A stretch of DNA of 64,000 bases, from NCBI GenBank assembly GCA_021292105.1, contig CM037862.1, forward strand, positions 6,986,765-7,050,764, given 5' to 3'. The translations under genes were made by a program, and so were the position numbers. Of the stretch, positions 22,636-35,394 are shown piece after piece (positions within the stretch are counted from its first letter, which is position 1; every line of letters starts with the position of its first letter). The stretch comes from Anadara kagoshimensis (lineage: Eukaryota; Mollusca; Bivalvia; Arcoida; Arcidae). Under the pieces are notes generated by a model. The model searched no databases, had not been told where the DNA came from, and saw only the letters and a program-made list of their open reading frames with translations.

Positions 22636-23869
22636 TGAACAAGTTATTAGCTGAAGGCTTTGGTGGACTGAATGTTGTGACACTGTTCTTCTGAAAGCAT
22701 TTGTTTTAATACTGCTTAAAATTTAGTTGGACTGGGCTGGATAAGGTTGACTTTTAACAAGTTTGACATAATTGATTGTGAGAAAAATATTGTTGTTTTA
22801 CTTTATTGTGGGTGATAAATATTACATTGAAAAATACTTTGATAACTGGTTAATCAAAAGATCAATCTTTTTATTAAACAACAAGTAGGATTTTGACATT
22901 AAAAGCAAAATTCTATTGAACATGGTCATTGCCATGTTTGTCATTACCTTTGGATCCTTTCCAAAGTTTTGGAATGTTAAAATAATATATTGGATTACAT
23001 GAACAGCACATACTGTTAATATTGATTATTGTTCTAACAGAGAAAGTAAAACAGTATGAAAAAAAGTTTGCTGACTTTAGTAGTCTACCACACCCTAACA
23101 CAGCTATTCATGGTATAATGGATAATCTGGACTGAACTGTGGCCTTGGACCCTGAACATGGACTCTGAACCATGGATTCTGGAATCACACAGTGCATAGC
23201 TCTATTAATTGCTTGTAATTGAATAATATTAAGTGTTGATTTGGAGGTATTGACTGACAAGCAAAGATTTAAAAATTAAATATAGTATGGTTTAGTCCAA
23301 GTCTAGAGTCTTTAAAGTCCAAGTAGAGTCCAAAGTCTAACTGCAAGTCAAGGTTTTCCATTATGCCCTTATCCATGTGCTAATAAGCATGACCCCATCT
23401 CTATCTTCTTGATTCATCGCTTTATTAGACAGATATATGTTTTAAAAAAAGATGTTTTTACTATCATTTTGAAGAGATTTATTATTATTTTTATTAGAAG
23501 AAAAACTTTGGTTCCAAAACATTGACTGGATGGAATGTTAGTGAGTTAGAACATAAATGAATGGCTAAGATCTTGGTACCATACATCATGACCTAAGTAG
23601 ATTTACCTACTTTTCTTATAAAAATTTCCCCTATCTTTTTGATTTATAAGTTTCTTAATCAAAGAGTGTAAAAAATTATGTATTAAAGCTAACATAATTT
23701 CTGTTTTTAGGCATTTAAGTATAACTTTCTGCAATAAATATTGTTATCTTTATGCTACATTAATTTTTCGTCTGATGGCCATGTTACGGTCGGTCACTGT
23801 GACATGGAGTCAATGTCAGGGGAAGTGCACTCTACATGTCCTTGTATTTATGTGTGCATCTTTACTGTA

Positions 23870-24065
23870 TCAAAGTGGGAAAATTTTTGTGGGTAAAATT
23901 TTCACTTATTTCAGGCTAAAGAAATTACCACGAAATTTTTACCCACACGAAAATGACAACTATACAGGTTTATATATCATAATATACAGAATATACACCC
24001 ACTTATATCATTAACGCGGAAATTGCACCCACGCGAAATGTCAGATTTCAGAAATTTTCACCCCT
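23870..24065. repeat. Dispersed repeat with ACCCACGCGAAA motifs
   Basis: Several related motifs in both directions (TTTGTGGGTAAAATTTTCAC, ACCACGAAATTTTTACCC, GCACCCACGCGAAATG) give an imperfect inverted-repeat structure. I associate such CGCGAAA/TTTCGCG modules with repeats of marine invertebrates. Boundaries are approximate. Confidence 0.5.
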
Positions 24066-24116
24066 CAATTATTATTCAAATAATCCCCTTTACATTATTG
24101 TAAAATCTATGATTGT

Positions 24117-24436
24117 TTGATTGATTGAATGGTGTTTTATGTCCCAGTCAAGAATATTGAACTTATATCGGGACATCACTAGCTATACATGAAGTGGCAA
24201 AATTTTAACTCTGTAATTGTGTTCAGGGCAATGAGCAGGGAGGTATTTTTAGCATGTGATGCCTACAATGACATAGGACATCATTTTGTAAGGTCTCTCC
24301 CTGAAGGACAACTCAATTTTCACTGAGTGCTTGGCGAAAGAAAAGTCACTACCTATTTTAAAGTCTTGTTCAGACCCAGTCAGGATCTCCAACCCCAGCC
24401 TCCCACATGAAACAAACACTCTACCAACTGAGCTTT
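24117..24436 (-). mobile_element. SINE-A, full length
   Basis: Begins with the complement of an AATC tail (TTTGATTGATTGAATGG), then GTTTTATGTCCCAGTCAAGA. It ends with the complement of the A-box, CCAACTGAGCTT (24423-24434). The B-box is degenerate. Confidence 0.85.
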
Positions 24437-24533
24437 TGTAGTGATGTGAAATCTGTGAAGGTTTACAGAGTTAATCTTTGTTTGTGTTGTAACTGTAAAA
24501 GAAAAGTAAATATTTGTGATGTATGGCTTTTGG

Positions 24534-25076
24534 TATAGGCAAACAACTTTGACCTGCAGGAATTTATCAGGGTCTTTTGGGAAAAGGCCCTAAACTAAAA
24601 ATTGGGAAAAACTATCAACTTTTTGCTCATTTTGGGAAAACTTTGACATCATTTTTGGTGCCATTAATGATTAAATCTAATGCTTTTAGTGTATTGAGTT
24701 GATTGAAGATTGAGAAAAGCAGCCACATTTATGACCAGACTTCAGCTATGTATCTGGTACAATTTTCTAATTGGGAATTTTCTCAGTCCATTTTGGGAAA
24801 AAATCAATGTTTTTCCATTGGGAATGGGGCCGAATTTCGGCCCTAAATAGGCCCTTGATAAATCCCGGACCTGTCCGCTTGACCTTTCATTTAAATATTT
24901 ATCATGGACCAAGTACATCTGTGTATATCGTGAGATATTCTCACCTCATAGAGTAAACCTGTGCACCTTGTATGTATTGACTTCGATCTTAACACTACCT
25001 GTGTATTGGGTGAACTCTCCTGTATGAATATTCCTAATGAAAGGTCAAATGAACAGGTCAATGTTGTTTACCTATA
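24534..25076. mobile_element. MITE-1 copy 4, split by a nested insertion
   Basis: The left TIR starts TATAGGCAAACAACTTTGAC and is cut after ACCTG by a 312 bp element. It resumes as ACCTGTCCGCTTGACCTTTC at 24869. The right TIR is AAAGGTCAAATGAACAGGTC and AATGTTGTTTACCTATA. Confidence 0.87.
24557..24868. mobile_element. CAGGAATTTATC element inside MITE-1, 5-bp TSD
   Basis: Ends CAGGAATTTATCAGGG and (reverse complement of the right end) CCGGGATTTATCAAGGG. The host motif ACCTG is duplicated on both sides (24552-24556 and 24869-24873). The interior repeats TTTTGGGAAAA and carries GGGCCGAATTTCGGCCC (24826-24842), a palindrome with a one-base centre. No ORF; probably a non-autonomous hAT-like element. 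Confidence 0.82.
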
Positions 25077-26087
25077 TAAGCTAATTTGTTTACATTTGAA
25101 AGTTACTCAATAGTAGTTGTGGAAATGCATGCATAGTAAGTACTTATTAAGACGTCTGTCATTTCTTATTAGATAAACATCTCTAACTAATCCAAAGATG
25201 GTAAGGTTTGAAAACCACTTATCTTTTACGAAGATCCTTTTTTTGAGACATTCATATACATGTATTTATACTTGAATGTAAAATTATTGCTTCCTACAAC
25301 CTTACAGAGTTTGAGCAATGTGTGTGTTTGTAGGGGGTTAGGGGTATGATGCATGTATTCATTTACGTATGTTTTCTTGTCTGACCTTATAGTATTACAT
25401 TTACCTGAAACATGCAATTTAGTTCATTCAGTTATTTAAAAATAAAATTTCACTTCTATTCTACATGTATTATGACAGACAGGCATTGCATACATGCAAC
25501 ATTAATGATGCATAATTAAACATTCATAATTAAAATTTATTTAAAAATCTAAGTGTCAAATTAAAGTCTACTACACTGACATGTAGATGTAGCACACCAG
25601 GTAACATAAAACCTCAGATATAAGTATAATTTGGTATATGATAAACTCAGGTAATTTAGTCCTTAGTTACTCAGGTGTGATAATTTTAATAGATATATCA
25701 TACCTGTAGGGATGGAATTTCAGAACGGAGAAGCTGAGGGTCCTATAACATACTTCTACAATTGTGTATATCTGTGTAAAATCTGATACTCAAAGTATTT
25801 AATTTTTTTCAATTTTCTGGTATTTTGTCAATTTTTCATGGATTGTTGACCTCTATTGTTTGTGAAGTTTATTTTAGTAAATTTAGTGAATAAAAGCTTG
25901 ATTAAAATGATAAATTGAAATTCCAGTATTACAATAGAAAAATTCTGAAAAGTTTCTCCAGTTTCAAAATGAAAATAATTGGCTGGAGACTCCTAGGGTG
26001 TCATACTGTTTTTGATGCAGAAATACCCAGTAGGCTAGAATTCAACTTGAAGGTGTTTGTATAAATGAAGGAGCAGAGGTTGAGTTA

Positions 26088-26260
26088 TGGTGTTTTACAC
26101 CCCAGTCAAGATATCAGGTGGTCAGTTCAGGAATAGTGGAGAAAACCAAACATCTCGTAGAAAAACACAAATCTAAGTGACAAACTCTCTCACACTAAGA
26201 TCTGCCAGAGTGGGATTGAGGACCTAGGCAGTGAGAGGCACTATAATCTGTAACCCCAAA
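26088..26260 (-). mobile_element. SINE-B, 5'-worn copy
   Basis: Reverse-oriented SINE-B: GGTGTTTTACACCCCAGTCA, GGTGGTCAGTTCAGGAATAG, GACAAACTCTCTCACACTAA, TGCCAGAGTGGGATTGAGG. The tRNA-like head is mostly lost. Confidence 0.8.
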
Positions 26261-26427
26261 CATAGAAAATGGTAGTGGATGTCAAGTTGAACTGTTATGA
26301 TCTGATTTTAGGTTTTTTAATTCTAAGTACCATTTCCTGGAAATTCTATTGTTTTATGTAATATGTTTTTATCAGTTACAATGTCCTGGCCCCGGTTTCA
26401 CAATCATTCCTTAGTTAAGATTTTTTG

Positions 26428-27967
26428 CAATCTATCACCGTCCGTCGTGCGTCGTGCGTCGTGTGTCGTGTGTAAACTTTACATTTTAATCTTCTCCTCC
26501 AAAACTACTGGGCCATATTTGATGAAACTTGGTGATTATCATGCCTAGGTAACAGCCTTTCAAAATTGTGTTCGGGGTTTGGCCACGCCCAACAAGATGG
26601 CCGCTGTTACTAAAAATAGCAAAAAGACAAAAAAATCTTCTTCTCTGAAACCAAAAGGTGCAGGCAAATTTTGATTGGATATTTGGATTCAGCATACCTG
26701 GGAACATAAAAATTGTGTTTTTTATGAAAATTAGACGAAAAATAGGTTACACGTTTTTTGCGTAAAATTACGTAATTTTTAAAATGAGACATTTATTGTT
26801 ATAACTTCATAACAGCTGAAGATAATTGTATGGAGTTTTCACTGTTGATCTTGTCTTGCAATTTTCTTCCAATTGATGTCAAGGTCAAAGGTCAAGGTCA
26901 TGTCCCAGTTTTTGACCTTTGATAAAAAATGCTATTTTTTAAACATTTCTTGTGATAATGACATAGGATTTTCAGTTATTTGTAGGTATTGACATGACGA
27001 TCATTTTGATACATAGATCAGGGTCATGGGTTCAAAGGTCAAGGTCACAGATGTCCAAGAATACCAAAATAGTTAATTATCTGCAAAACTATGAATTTTT
27101 TGTATAGGCATGTATATCAGAATAGTGTAGGTAATGGCACAATGGTCATTTTGATATATGAATAAAGGTCATGGGTTCAAAGGTAAAGGTAAAAGACGCG
27201 AACGAATACTTAAATGGTTAATTATCTCAAAAACTATAAACTTTTTGTATAGGCATGTATATTGGAATATTGTAGGTATTGGCCTAACAATCATTTTGAT
27301 ATAAGTTCAAAGGTCATAAGTTCAAAGGTCAAGGTCATAACTGCAAACGAATATTTAAATGGTTAATTATCTCAAAAACTATAAACTTTTTGTATAGGCA
27401 TGTATATTAGAATATTGTATGTATTGGCCTATCGATCATTTTGATATATGAATGAAGGTCATAGGTTCAAAGGTCAAGGTCATAGATGCAAATGAATACT
27501 TAAATGGTTAATTATCTCAAAAACTATAAACTTTTTGTATAGGCATGTATATTGGAATATTGTAGGCATTTGCACAACAATCATTTTGATATATGAATGA
27601 AGGTCATAGGTTCAAAGGTCAAGGTCATAGATGCAAACGAATACTTAAATGGTTAATTATCTCAAACTATAAACTCTTTGTATAGGCATGTATATTGGAA
27701 TATTGTAGGTATTGGCCTAATGCACATTTTAATATACAGATGTTTTAGCTGTTTATAAATAATATATTGTAGCTAGACTTTAAATATGTTATATATAGCA
27801 TACTTAATAATAATTATTATAATTAATTTGCAAAAATACTTGCATATTATTGGCCTTTACTGCTGAAAATTTTGATATTCTCTTTTATTAATGTCATTGG
27901 CCATTGAACCTCTGCATAAGATATGTACTCTTCCTCAGGTGAGCGTTAAGGCCCATGGGCCTCTTGT
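26428..27967. mobile_element. Inserted non-autonomous element with internal satellite
   Basis: Starts with repeated CGTCGTG/CCGTCCGTC units (26438-26471), then a conserved leader (TTTGATGAAACTTGGTGAT, GGCCACGCCCAACAAGATGG), a 144-bp satellite, and the end CTCAGGTGAGCGTTAAGG with the hairpin AGGCCCATGGGCCT (27949-27962). This architecture is a recurrent one in mollusc genomes as I recall it. Non-coding: short open frames in it are incidental. Confidence 0.7.
26925..27735. repeat. 144-bp satellite, about 5.5 copies
   Basis: The marker AGGCATGTATAT recurs at about 27107, 27251, 27396, 27541 and 27684 (steps of about 144). Each unit carries GGTTCAAAGGTCAAGGTCAT, that is two to three AGGTCA half-sites, then TTAATTATCTCAAAAACTAT. 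Left copies are more diverged. Confidence 0.88.
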
Positions 27968-29125
27968 CCTTAACTTAAATCTTGCCAAATTTCAAAACTT
28001 AATAATTTTGTTAATTTTCAAGAAATTTAGGAAATTAAGGTGTCATTTTTAAGGTCACTGCTAGATTAAAACATTTGAATATAATTTTTACAATAATATT
28101 CATCAGTATTTCCAAAATGTGACTGCAAAAATTGGCATAATTTAAGTTAAGGAAAATCTTAGCTAAGGAATGATTGTGAAACCGGGGCCTGGACATTTTA
28201 TTGTTCTATGTGATATGTTTTTATCAGTTACTTCATCCTGTCATCAGATTCGTTTCACTTCCTGGTGGAAGTTTATCTTTGTTTTGCAAACATGGTACAT
28301 GTACGTACTACTTACTTTACAATTACATTCATATAATATATATAATTCATATAATTCAGAATTATATAACACTTATGATGTATATCTCAAACATTTATTA
28401 TATATATCATATCTAATATTTATATACATTTAAATCTATTGAGACCCAGTTAGGTAAGTTCATGGTATTGGTCAATCCTTTTGTTTTAAGGATAAATAAT
28501 TGACAAATAATTGGAACTGTGGTAAGTGATGTTAGTCATTCTTATGAAGTTGTTTATTAATTAATATATAAACATCTAATGGTCCTACCCTTGTGAAGTT
28601 TATTGCTATAATGGTCCCCTATTATTGAAATTAACTTTGTGAGTTGCTATTTTGATCATCTATCCACAATATTGGTCATCCATATTGGTCATCATAGTAG
28701 TTTATTTGGACATGTACTTGGGCTCTTGACACTGGTCCTCCTTGTTTTGAGATATTCATTGATATTAAGACCTGAATTTGGACCCCAAGATCATCTATGT
28801 GAGACTGTGTGTACATATAAATATACATATTGATATCTTCATCAACACCATTAGTATCCAGGCATGTATGCTTGCAGGGCTATAGATAACTATGGTATTG
28901 TTTACACTATAATGAAATTGACCAATGCCCAGTTGACGAAGTGTGTGATGAATTATTAATGGTCAACTTTTAAATAATTGGATGTAAATCAATACTGTCC
29001 TATGGTTGATATCTTTATCTCTAAAATAAGTAGATAGACCAGAACTTGTAATACACCCACCAGGCCAGTGAAATAGATTGACCAGAACATGTGATATACC
29101 CACCAGACAAGTGAAATAGACACTA

Positions 29126-29362
29126 GGCCATGGTGGTTTAGTGGTCTAAAATGTGTGCTTACGGATCACAGCACCTTTCACTGCCTACGTTTAAAAATCC
29201 TACTCTTGACAACCTAGTGCAAAAAAATGTCAGTTCTCTTACTGAAGGTGATTGGTTGACTTCTATGTCACTCCAGTTTCCTCCACCATCCCTGAACTGA
29301 CCACCTCAATATAAGTGAAAGAATCTTGACTTGTACTTAAAACTACATTACTCCACCCAAGT
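29126..29362 (+). mobile_element. SINE-B, full length
   Basis: The head GGTTTAGTGGTCTAAAATGT resembles a class II (Leu/Ser) tRNA A-box region. The B-box is worn (GTTTAAAAATCC). The 3' end is GTGAAAGAATCTTGACTTG followed by TACTTAAAACTACATTACTCC. Confidence 0.85.
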
Positions 29363-29650
29363 GTAGTAAGACAGTGAAATACAGAATGTATAAATCACAT
29401 ATTTTAGACCACCATTCTGGATTTTTTCCACAGTCCCATTAGGTAGATTTGTGATATCTTGCTTTATGTAAAATAACAGATTTCCCACTTTTAATTTCCA
29501 TAGTCAACAGCAGAGCTTATAAATATACAAGTGAATTTATAGAATAATTTAACTCTATTGTGACTAGAACTAGAGTCAGTTCAGAAGCTAATATTCTTAT
29601 TCAGGACTTGTGTTGCTTAGACATCTTGGCTACCTTTTTTTCAAAGGTAT

Positions 29651-29865
29651 CAGGGCTCTCTTTCAGTGAAAAGGCCCGTTGCCCTTGTAATTGTGAAACT
29701 AGTGAACATGAAACCATAGTTTTGAAAATGAAAAATACCATTATTGCTTCATTTTATAGTCAAATTTTTTAAATTGTGAAAATCTACTTGGTGATTGTGA
29801 AAAAAAGACTTTTTAATTGTGAATGGCCCCAGTATACACCCAAATATTGCCCAGCGAGAGCCCTG
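29651..29865. mobile_element. CAGGGCTCTC element copy 2, 5-bp TSD
   Basis: Ends CAGGGCTCTCTTTCAGTG and CCAGCGAGAGCCCTG, flanked by the 5-bp duplication GGTAT (29646-29650 and 29866-29870). It is 215 bp, with the same interior pattern (GGCCC, ATTGTGAAA, AATTGTGAATGG) as the copy at 15233. Non-coding. Confidence 0.9.
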
Positions 29866-31419
29866 GGTATAGTCAATGTGATAAACAACTGTAAATTCTA
29901 GATTTTGTATTATTACAATAATTGATTTCTAAACTCTTAGATAGTTGCAGAAGAGTGAGAAGACTTGATTTAGTGTTCGAAATTTGGCTGAAATTCCAAC
30001 CAGCCCTTATCTGTACTTTTCATCAGTTTCTATAGATTTTGATAGGGAACTGTCGAAAAAGTTAACAGTCTTGCCAGTCTCTTGGTGGTGGATTGGCTGT
30101 TATTTCAAACATTGCTTAAATTTCCATCCAGGAAATATGAAACATAATATATATATAATATGATGTAACACTCATGGGATGCCATAGCTATCTTGATCAA
30201 ACATATTACAAACACTAACTGTGATATAACACTCACAGGACATTGTATATAACAATTATCAATCATACATAGTGTATATCCCAGGAGTAGTCTCAAGTAA
30301 AGTGCAAACATTTCCCTTAACCATTTGTTTGATGAAGGGTGTGTATTTCCATTGAGAGTAGGACCAGAGTTATTTCCCATTGAAAACTGGCTACATTTTT
30401 CTGGTAGGAAAATGAAATATCTGTGTGCTATAACTGACATAGTAAACAGGTACTTGCATGCACAGTGAAAAGATTTACTGGCACTGGAAAAATTCTGGCC
30501 CAGTGACAATGTGCTTGCTGTAAAAAGGTACTTGCACAATTAGCACAGTAAAAAAGGTACTGGTCTGGTTCAGTTAAAATGTGTTGTTACTGTGGCAACA
30601 TGTTCTTGTAATTTATGTATATTTACACAAACCAAGTTGTAGAGTATTCATTCAATCCTTTGAAAATTATACCTATGTTGCTACTCCTTGGCACTTAATT
30701 AATAGATAGACCTGAAGGTGTGAAAAGGCTTCAATTCAAAAACAGAAACCTGTTAAGGCACTTGTTGCTATAGTACATTTCTCACTTGTTTTCGATCAAA
30801 TCTACTTAACCTTGTTTCTAATTCATTATATGTGAGGTCAAAAGTCTGTATGACATTCTGAAGACTCAGGTGACATGCTGAGGTTTCTCTTTTAAATGTT
30901 GAAAAAAAATTCTTCAAGTGTTAATAATAACCAAAAAAATTCAAAATTAGCACATTTTTGTAATTTTTTTTCTAAAATGTGCCATAGGGAAACTTAGAAT
31001 CATACAGAGTCAAATCTGTGAATTTGAGAAAAAATGTGTTGAAATTTGTATTATTGTTAAGTGTAATGAGTTCTCTTCATGAACTCAGCTTCTATCAATC
31101 ACAAATATTGTTAGTTTGGAATTAAATCATTTTAATGTCACTTGTTTTACTTTTGATATTGTGGTTTGTCAAGATGATGTACTTAAAGATAAGGATTTTT
31201 AATAAAAATGAAAAATGAGAAGTATAATTTTATCAGCATAACTAACATCTGTTCTTAATTTCAACAAGCATTTAATGAAATTTCAGAGTGCAAAAAAGTT
31301 CTGTTAATTTCATAAATGTGTGTGATTTATTTGCGTGTGTGGCATTGAAATGCTTAAAAAATAAAATGAAAATTAAATATTAAACTCTTGACTTCCATAT
31401 TTTAAGTGCAGAGAAGTGG

Positions 31420-31615
31420 AGTATTAGTGTTTTATGCCTCAGTCAACTGACTATCTCACTTGTGTTGAGGTGATCAGGTCAAGGATGATGGTGGAAACTT
31501 GAATGCCTAGTGTGTATAGTAAACCACCAGCTTAGACCAAATGAAACTGATTAACTTTCTTGCACTAAGACCTGTCTGAGTGGGATTAATGTGGTGCTGC
31601 TATACATAAGCTCCA
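31420..31615 (-). mobile_element. SINE-B copy
   Basis: Reverse-oriented: AGTGTTTTATGCCTCAGTCA, TATCTCACTTGTGTTGAGG, TGCACTAAGACCTGTCTGAG, TGGGATTAATG. The tRNA head is not recognisable. Confidence 0.7.
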
Positions 31616-33369
31616 CTCTGCCTCTTTCTTATTCCTGAAGATTTGTCTTATTGCCATCTAACCTATACATAAAGAACTGAAATACCATTATAATAGTATG
31701 TCCAAACCATCTAGTGATCTCACAAACTTTAAACATGGTCCATCTGGTGCTTATAAACAACCTTTTGGGCATTATTTTGTTGTTTAATAACAGTCCAAGG
31801 TAATGTATATCACTTTCATTTCATTTCATTTACATTACATCTTTCTTTCACAAACTGGTACCAAAATATATTTTGAAGCACCAAATTTTCCATATTTAAT
31901 AATCTGTTATTAATATAGGTAATCTATTCCTTTGTGACAATTTTTTAGGGGGGTGGTGGTGGTGATGTAGTAAGATTTTTGACTAGAAATTGAGTTTTCT
32001 TGGTAAATCTTGTCAGTTTATGGACAGGAAAATATTGTACACAAATCTTTTCAAACCATTGCACAATATAATTACCAAACTTCATGTTAATTGTTGAACT
32101 GCCTTTTTAAACTTTTTTTAGAAAAAACTCGTCAAAGTCACATAAATTGTGATGAAATGATAAATCAAAGACTAATTTAAGTTAAAAAATGTCTTTTTAA
32201 AATCTTTTAAAAATATACCAAGCAAAAAATGTTTTATAACACCTTTGTGAAGTCATTCATTATGCTTTAATGTTGCGTGTGTTTAGCTTTTGTTTCCAGT
32301 CTGAAAAGGCAGAAGGTGTACATTACAAAATGATAGATATAATTTGTTTGAAATAGTTAAATCAGGAAATACACTTCTGGGTTTTTGGGTTGGTCAGAGT
32401 TTATGATTCATTTGGGCAATATCTTTTGAAGTTTTTTTATGGATAGTTACTAAAGCTTTCAGTCTTTTGGTTTTTGGGGTTTTTTGGTTAAAAAACAACT
32501 TTAAAAGAATTTAAAGAAACTAAGAGAAGAATTAGTTAATTGTTTTGGTTTTAGCAGGTGCTTGTTCATGTCAAGTTCACCGAGTGCTTCATGCATTATA
32601 CACTGTATATTTATAGATGTTTGTTACCTAATTTTTAAGTTCTTTTCACCAGACTCCCCAATACTTGTTTATTGTGTTTTGTCTTATAGCAATAATTTCA
32701 ATGAAGGGTGGTATAGATGCTTGTTGCAAGAAATTAAGTATTTGATTTGAGTATTTGTTACTCCACTCCACCCCACTCCACCCCACTGCATCCTTTTTTT
32801 TGAATATGAAGTTTGTCTTTAATTGTTTCACATTTTATTATATGTAAGGGTACAAGGAGTTCAATCAAAATGAAAAAAAATGTTTTAAATTAACTGTAAT
32901 GTACACTGGGTAAAGAATCTGTTAAGTCTTTAATTTTCTGTCACTACAGAATTTACATGTATATGTTTAAAGATTATTTTAAACTTTTATATCCTTTTTT
33001 CTTAGAACATAAAAATTTGATACATTATTGTGGCATATTACCGACATAAAATGAAACCTTGTGTAATTCCTGGTAGAAGATATAGCTAGATAAAGTTACT
33101 CAACATTTTAGTTACGAGAATGATCAAGTTTATAATTTTAAGTACTACAAAACAATTTTTATACAACTACTAAATTCCATCATGCATATTATTAGATTTT
33201 AATTAAAGTGGAATGAAAATTGAACCTATTTTTTACTTGATAAAATTATAAGTTTTAGAAATTCAAACCTGCTTACTGTTAACAGGTGTTGCTAGATGAT
33301 AGCATTGAAGCTTAGACGATCTCTGTGGTAGAGCATGTATCTTAAATTTAATTTCTTTGGATTTGTAAA

Positions 33370-33556
33370 TTTTCAAAATTTGTCCTTGGTCCATAAAACA
33401 ATTTTAGAATTCATTCTTGGTTTATGTAACACTTGCAGAGTTAATTTTTGGTTTATCTAAAACATTTTATACGGTACTTTCAGAATTCATTTTGGGTCCA
33501 TGCTACATTTTCATAATATATTTGGGCTCCATGTAACATTTTCAGAATAAATTTAG
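33370..33556. repeat. Diverged tandem repeat, about 38-bp unit
   Basis: Five or so loose copies of TTTTCAGAATTCATTTTGGG followed by TCCATGTAACA. Only the order of the two blocks is conserved. Confidence 0.6.
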
Positions 33557-35394
33557 GCACTGACTGTGGTATTTAGCTTTTAGGGTTTACAATATACAAG
33601 GGTGTATGTTCATCTAAGTTGTAGTAGTTTCTGTTTGATGATAATTTGTTTATTTTCTAGCTAAAACCCACTTACACATTGAATCTCTGACCACCCATTA
33701 TGCAGAAAAGTTTTTTTTCATGAAGTTTTCTAGAATAAAGAAACCGGCAAGTGAATTACATGTCTTCAATTGAAATTAGAATCAAGAAAAATTAGAAAAC
33801 TCTAAAGTATTACTAAAAAAAAGAATGCTGCAACTAAACAAAAATAAGTTTTATTGCATGTGATTTGATTATTACTGGTTTGGGAAGTAGTCAAAAAGAA
33901 TTAGAAATCAAAGACCAAAGCCACCAACTTGTTGCTCTTCTTGACATTTTGTAATCTCAATTTCAGTTGCAGAATAATGTTTCATGTTCATTGCTTACTT
34001 GTTTTGTAGTTTCAGTGTTAATTTCTGTTTCAGCATAATGTTTCAGATTTATTTCATATTCATTATTGATATGGTAATTTTGCTTGCATAGTTAACTTAA
34101 TCAAGTCAAATTATAGGTGTTGTCTCAATCAAAGCTCAGTAAGTGTCATTGTAGAAATTAATAACAGTTATAGCTGCTGTATATATATGAGAATATTACG
34201 TAAATTTATAGGTCGTTTTACTTAAATAGATCAAATGCTCAAGTAATATTCTGTAATCAAACCGGTGTATAGAGATATTTATATAAAGCCACCCTCTTAA
34301 AATTATCAATTAATGTTTGATAAAATTTAAATCCCATTTATAAAGATATATTTAAAGACTTCAAACTTTGATAAAGTCCTTTGGCGGTATAAAACTAACA
34401 TATCCATATTGGAAGTTATTGTGCCCCAATATAATCATTACAGCACTATTAAACTGCATGTACAGGGTCCCACATATATACCTTATCTAAGTGTTAACCC
34501 AGAAATATCTGACATTTCTTTATGATCTGTGATTAAAGCTTGCAGATAGAGTGTCTTAGGTGCTTTAGCCTTATCTTGGAGTCAGAAATTCAACCTGACT
34601 AAGACTATTGTTACCTTGTAGTTTTACTATTCATATATATACACCACCATATTTTATTTATATATATATTGGTGGGCAATATTATATACCGGTATTATAT
34701 AGTAAGGACATTTTATGGTATGCTGAACATCCAGGTCTGTGAAATGTTTTAATTTAGATGTGAGTTTACACAGTGTATCTTGTCATAGGTAAGTGTGGGC
34801 TGTGAGTCTTGAGTCGATCTTCAGGTGTCTCTATCACCTGTGTTAGAGAAGACCTTGTTACACTCCTGGCGACTTTATGATATATATTTTAAATATTAGT
34901 GTTTGAATTATTTTGAGGTTTTATTATATACTTATTTTCTCCACTGTTTGGATTTATCTTGCATTCTTAAAGACTTGATCCAGGTAAGTTAAATGTTTTT
35001 GTTTTGTGAAACCTTGAATACTTTCACCTTCACCATGTATGCGCAGTGTCAGTATCCTGTAATGACACAATAGAGTACTGTATTTTACTTGCACCATGGT
35101 GAAGTTTAGAAATATTAAAATATAAGAAAAAATATATATGAATAGTTTTCAATATTTTGAGAGAGTGAAAATGGGCTTTATGTCCAAGTCAGGAGATCAT
35201 AAAGAGGTGTGTTGTATATTTGGAACATGCTGTATCAGTTTGGCGGGTCAGACCTTACAAACTTTATCAGAGCTTATCTGTAGGAATTTTGAAGTAAATT
35301 TTATCTTAATCTAGACATAAAGCTGATAGTTAGCTATCTCTGACATCACCTTTACAATTAAATCAACAAGTCAACTGGTGGTTAATTGGTATAC

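Larger units (their letters stand above)
26348..28231. mobile_element. TIR element with 32-bp flanking direct repeats
   Basis: Terminal inverted repeats of 45 bp (26380-26424 and 28153-28197, 43 of 45 identical by eye) begin AATGTCC and contain GGCCCCGGTTTCACAATC. Outside them lie 32-bp direct repeats, 26348-26379 and 28200-28231 (30 of 32 identical, starting ATTGTTNTATGT). An inner inverted pair CCTTAACTTAAAT (27968-27980, with its complement at 28140-28152) suggests the original short element was only about 0.3 kb. A 1.5 kb insertion (about 26428-27967) accounts for the rest. There is no transposase. Confidence 0.75.

Noticed and set aside
30105-30539. Minus-strand open frame of 144 codons, the longest ordinary closed frame
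   Set aside because: Built partly of locally repeated nucleotide blocks (CAGTGAAAAG, GGTACTTGCA) with no motif. Length alone is expected by chance in 64 kb.
34700-34990. Splice-donor-like GTAAGT sites after CATAG (34790) and CCAG (34984)
   Set aside because: No open exon with a convincing acceptor precedes either site.
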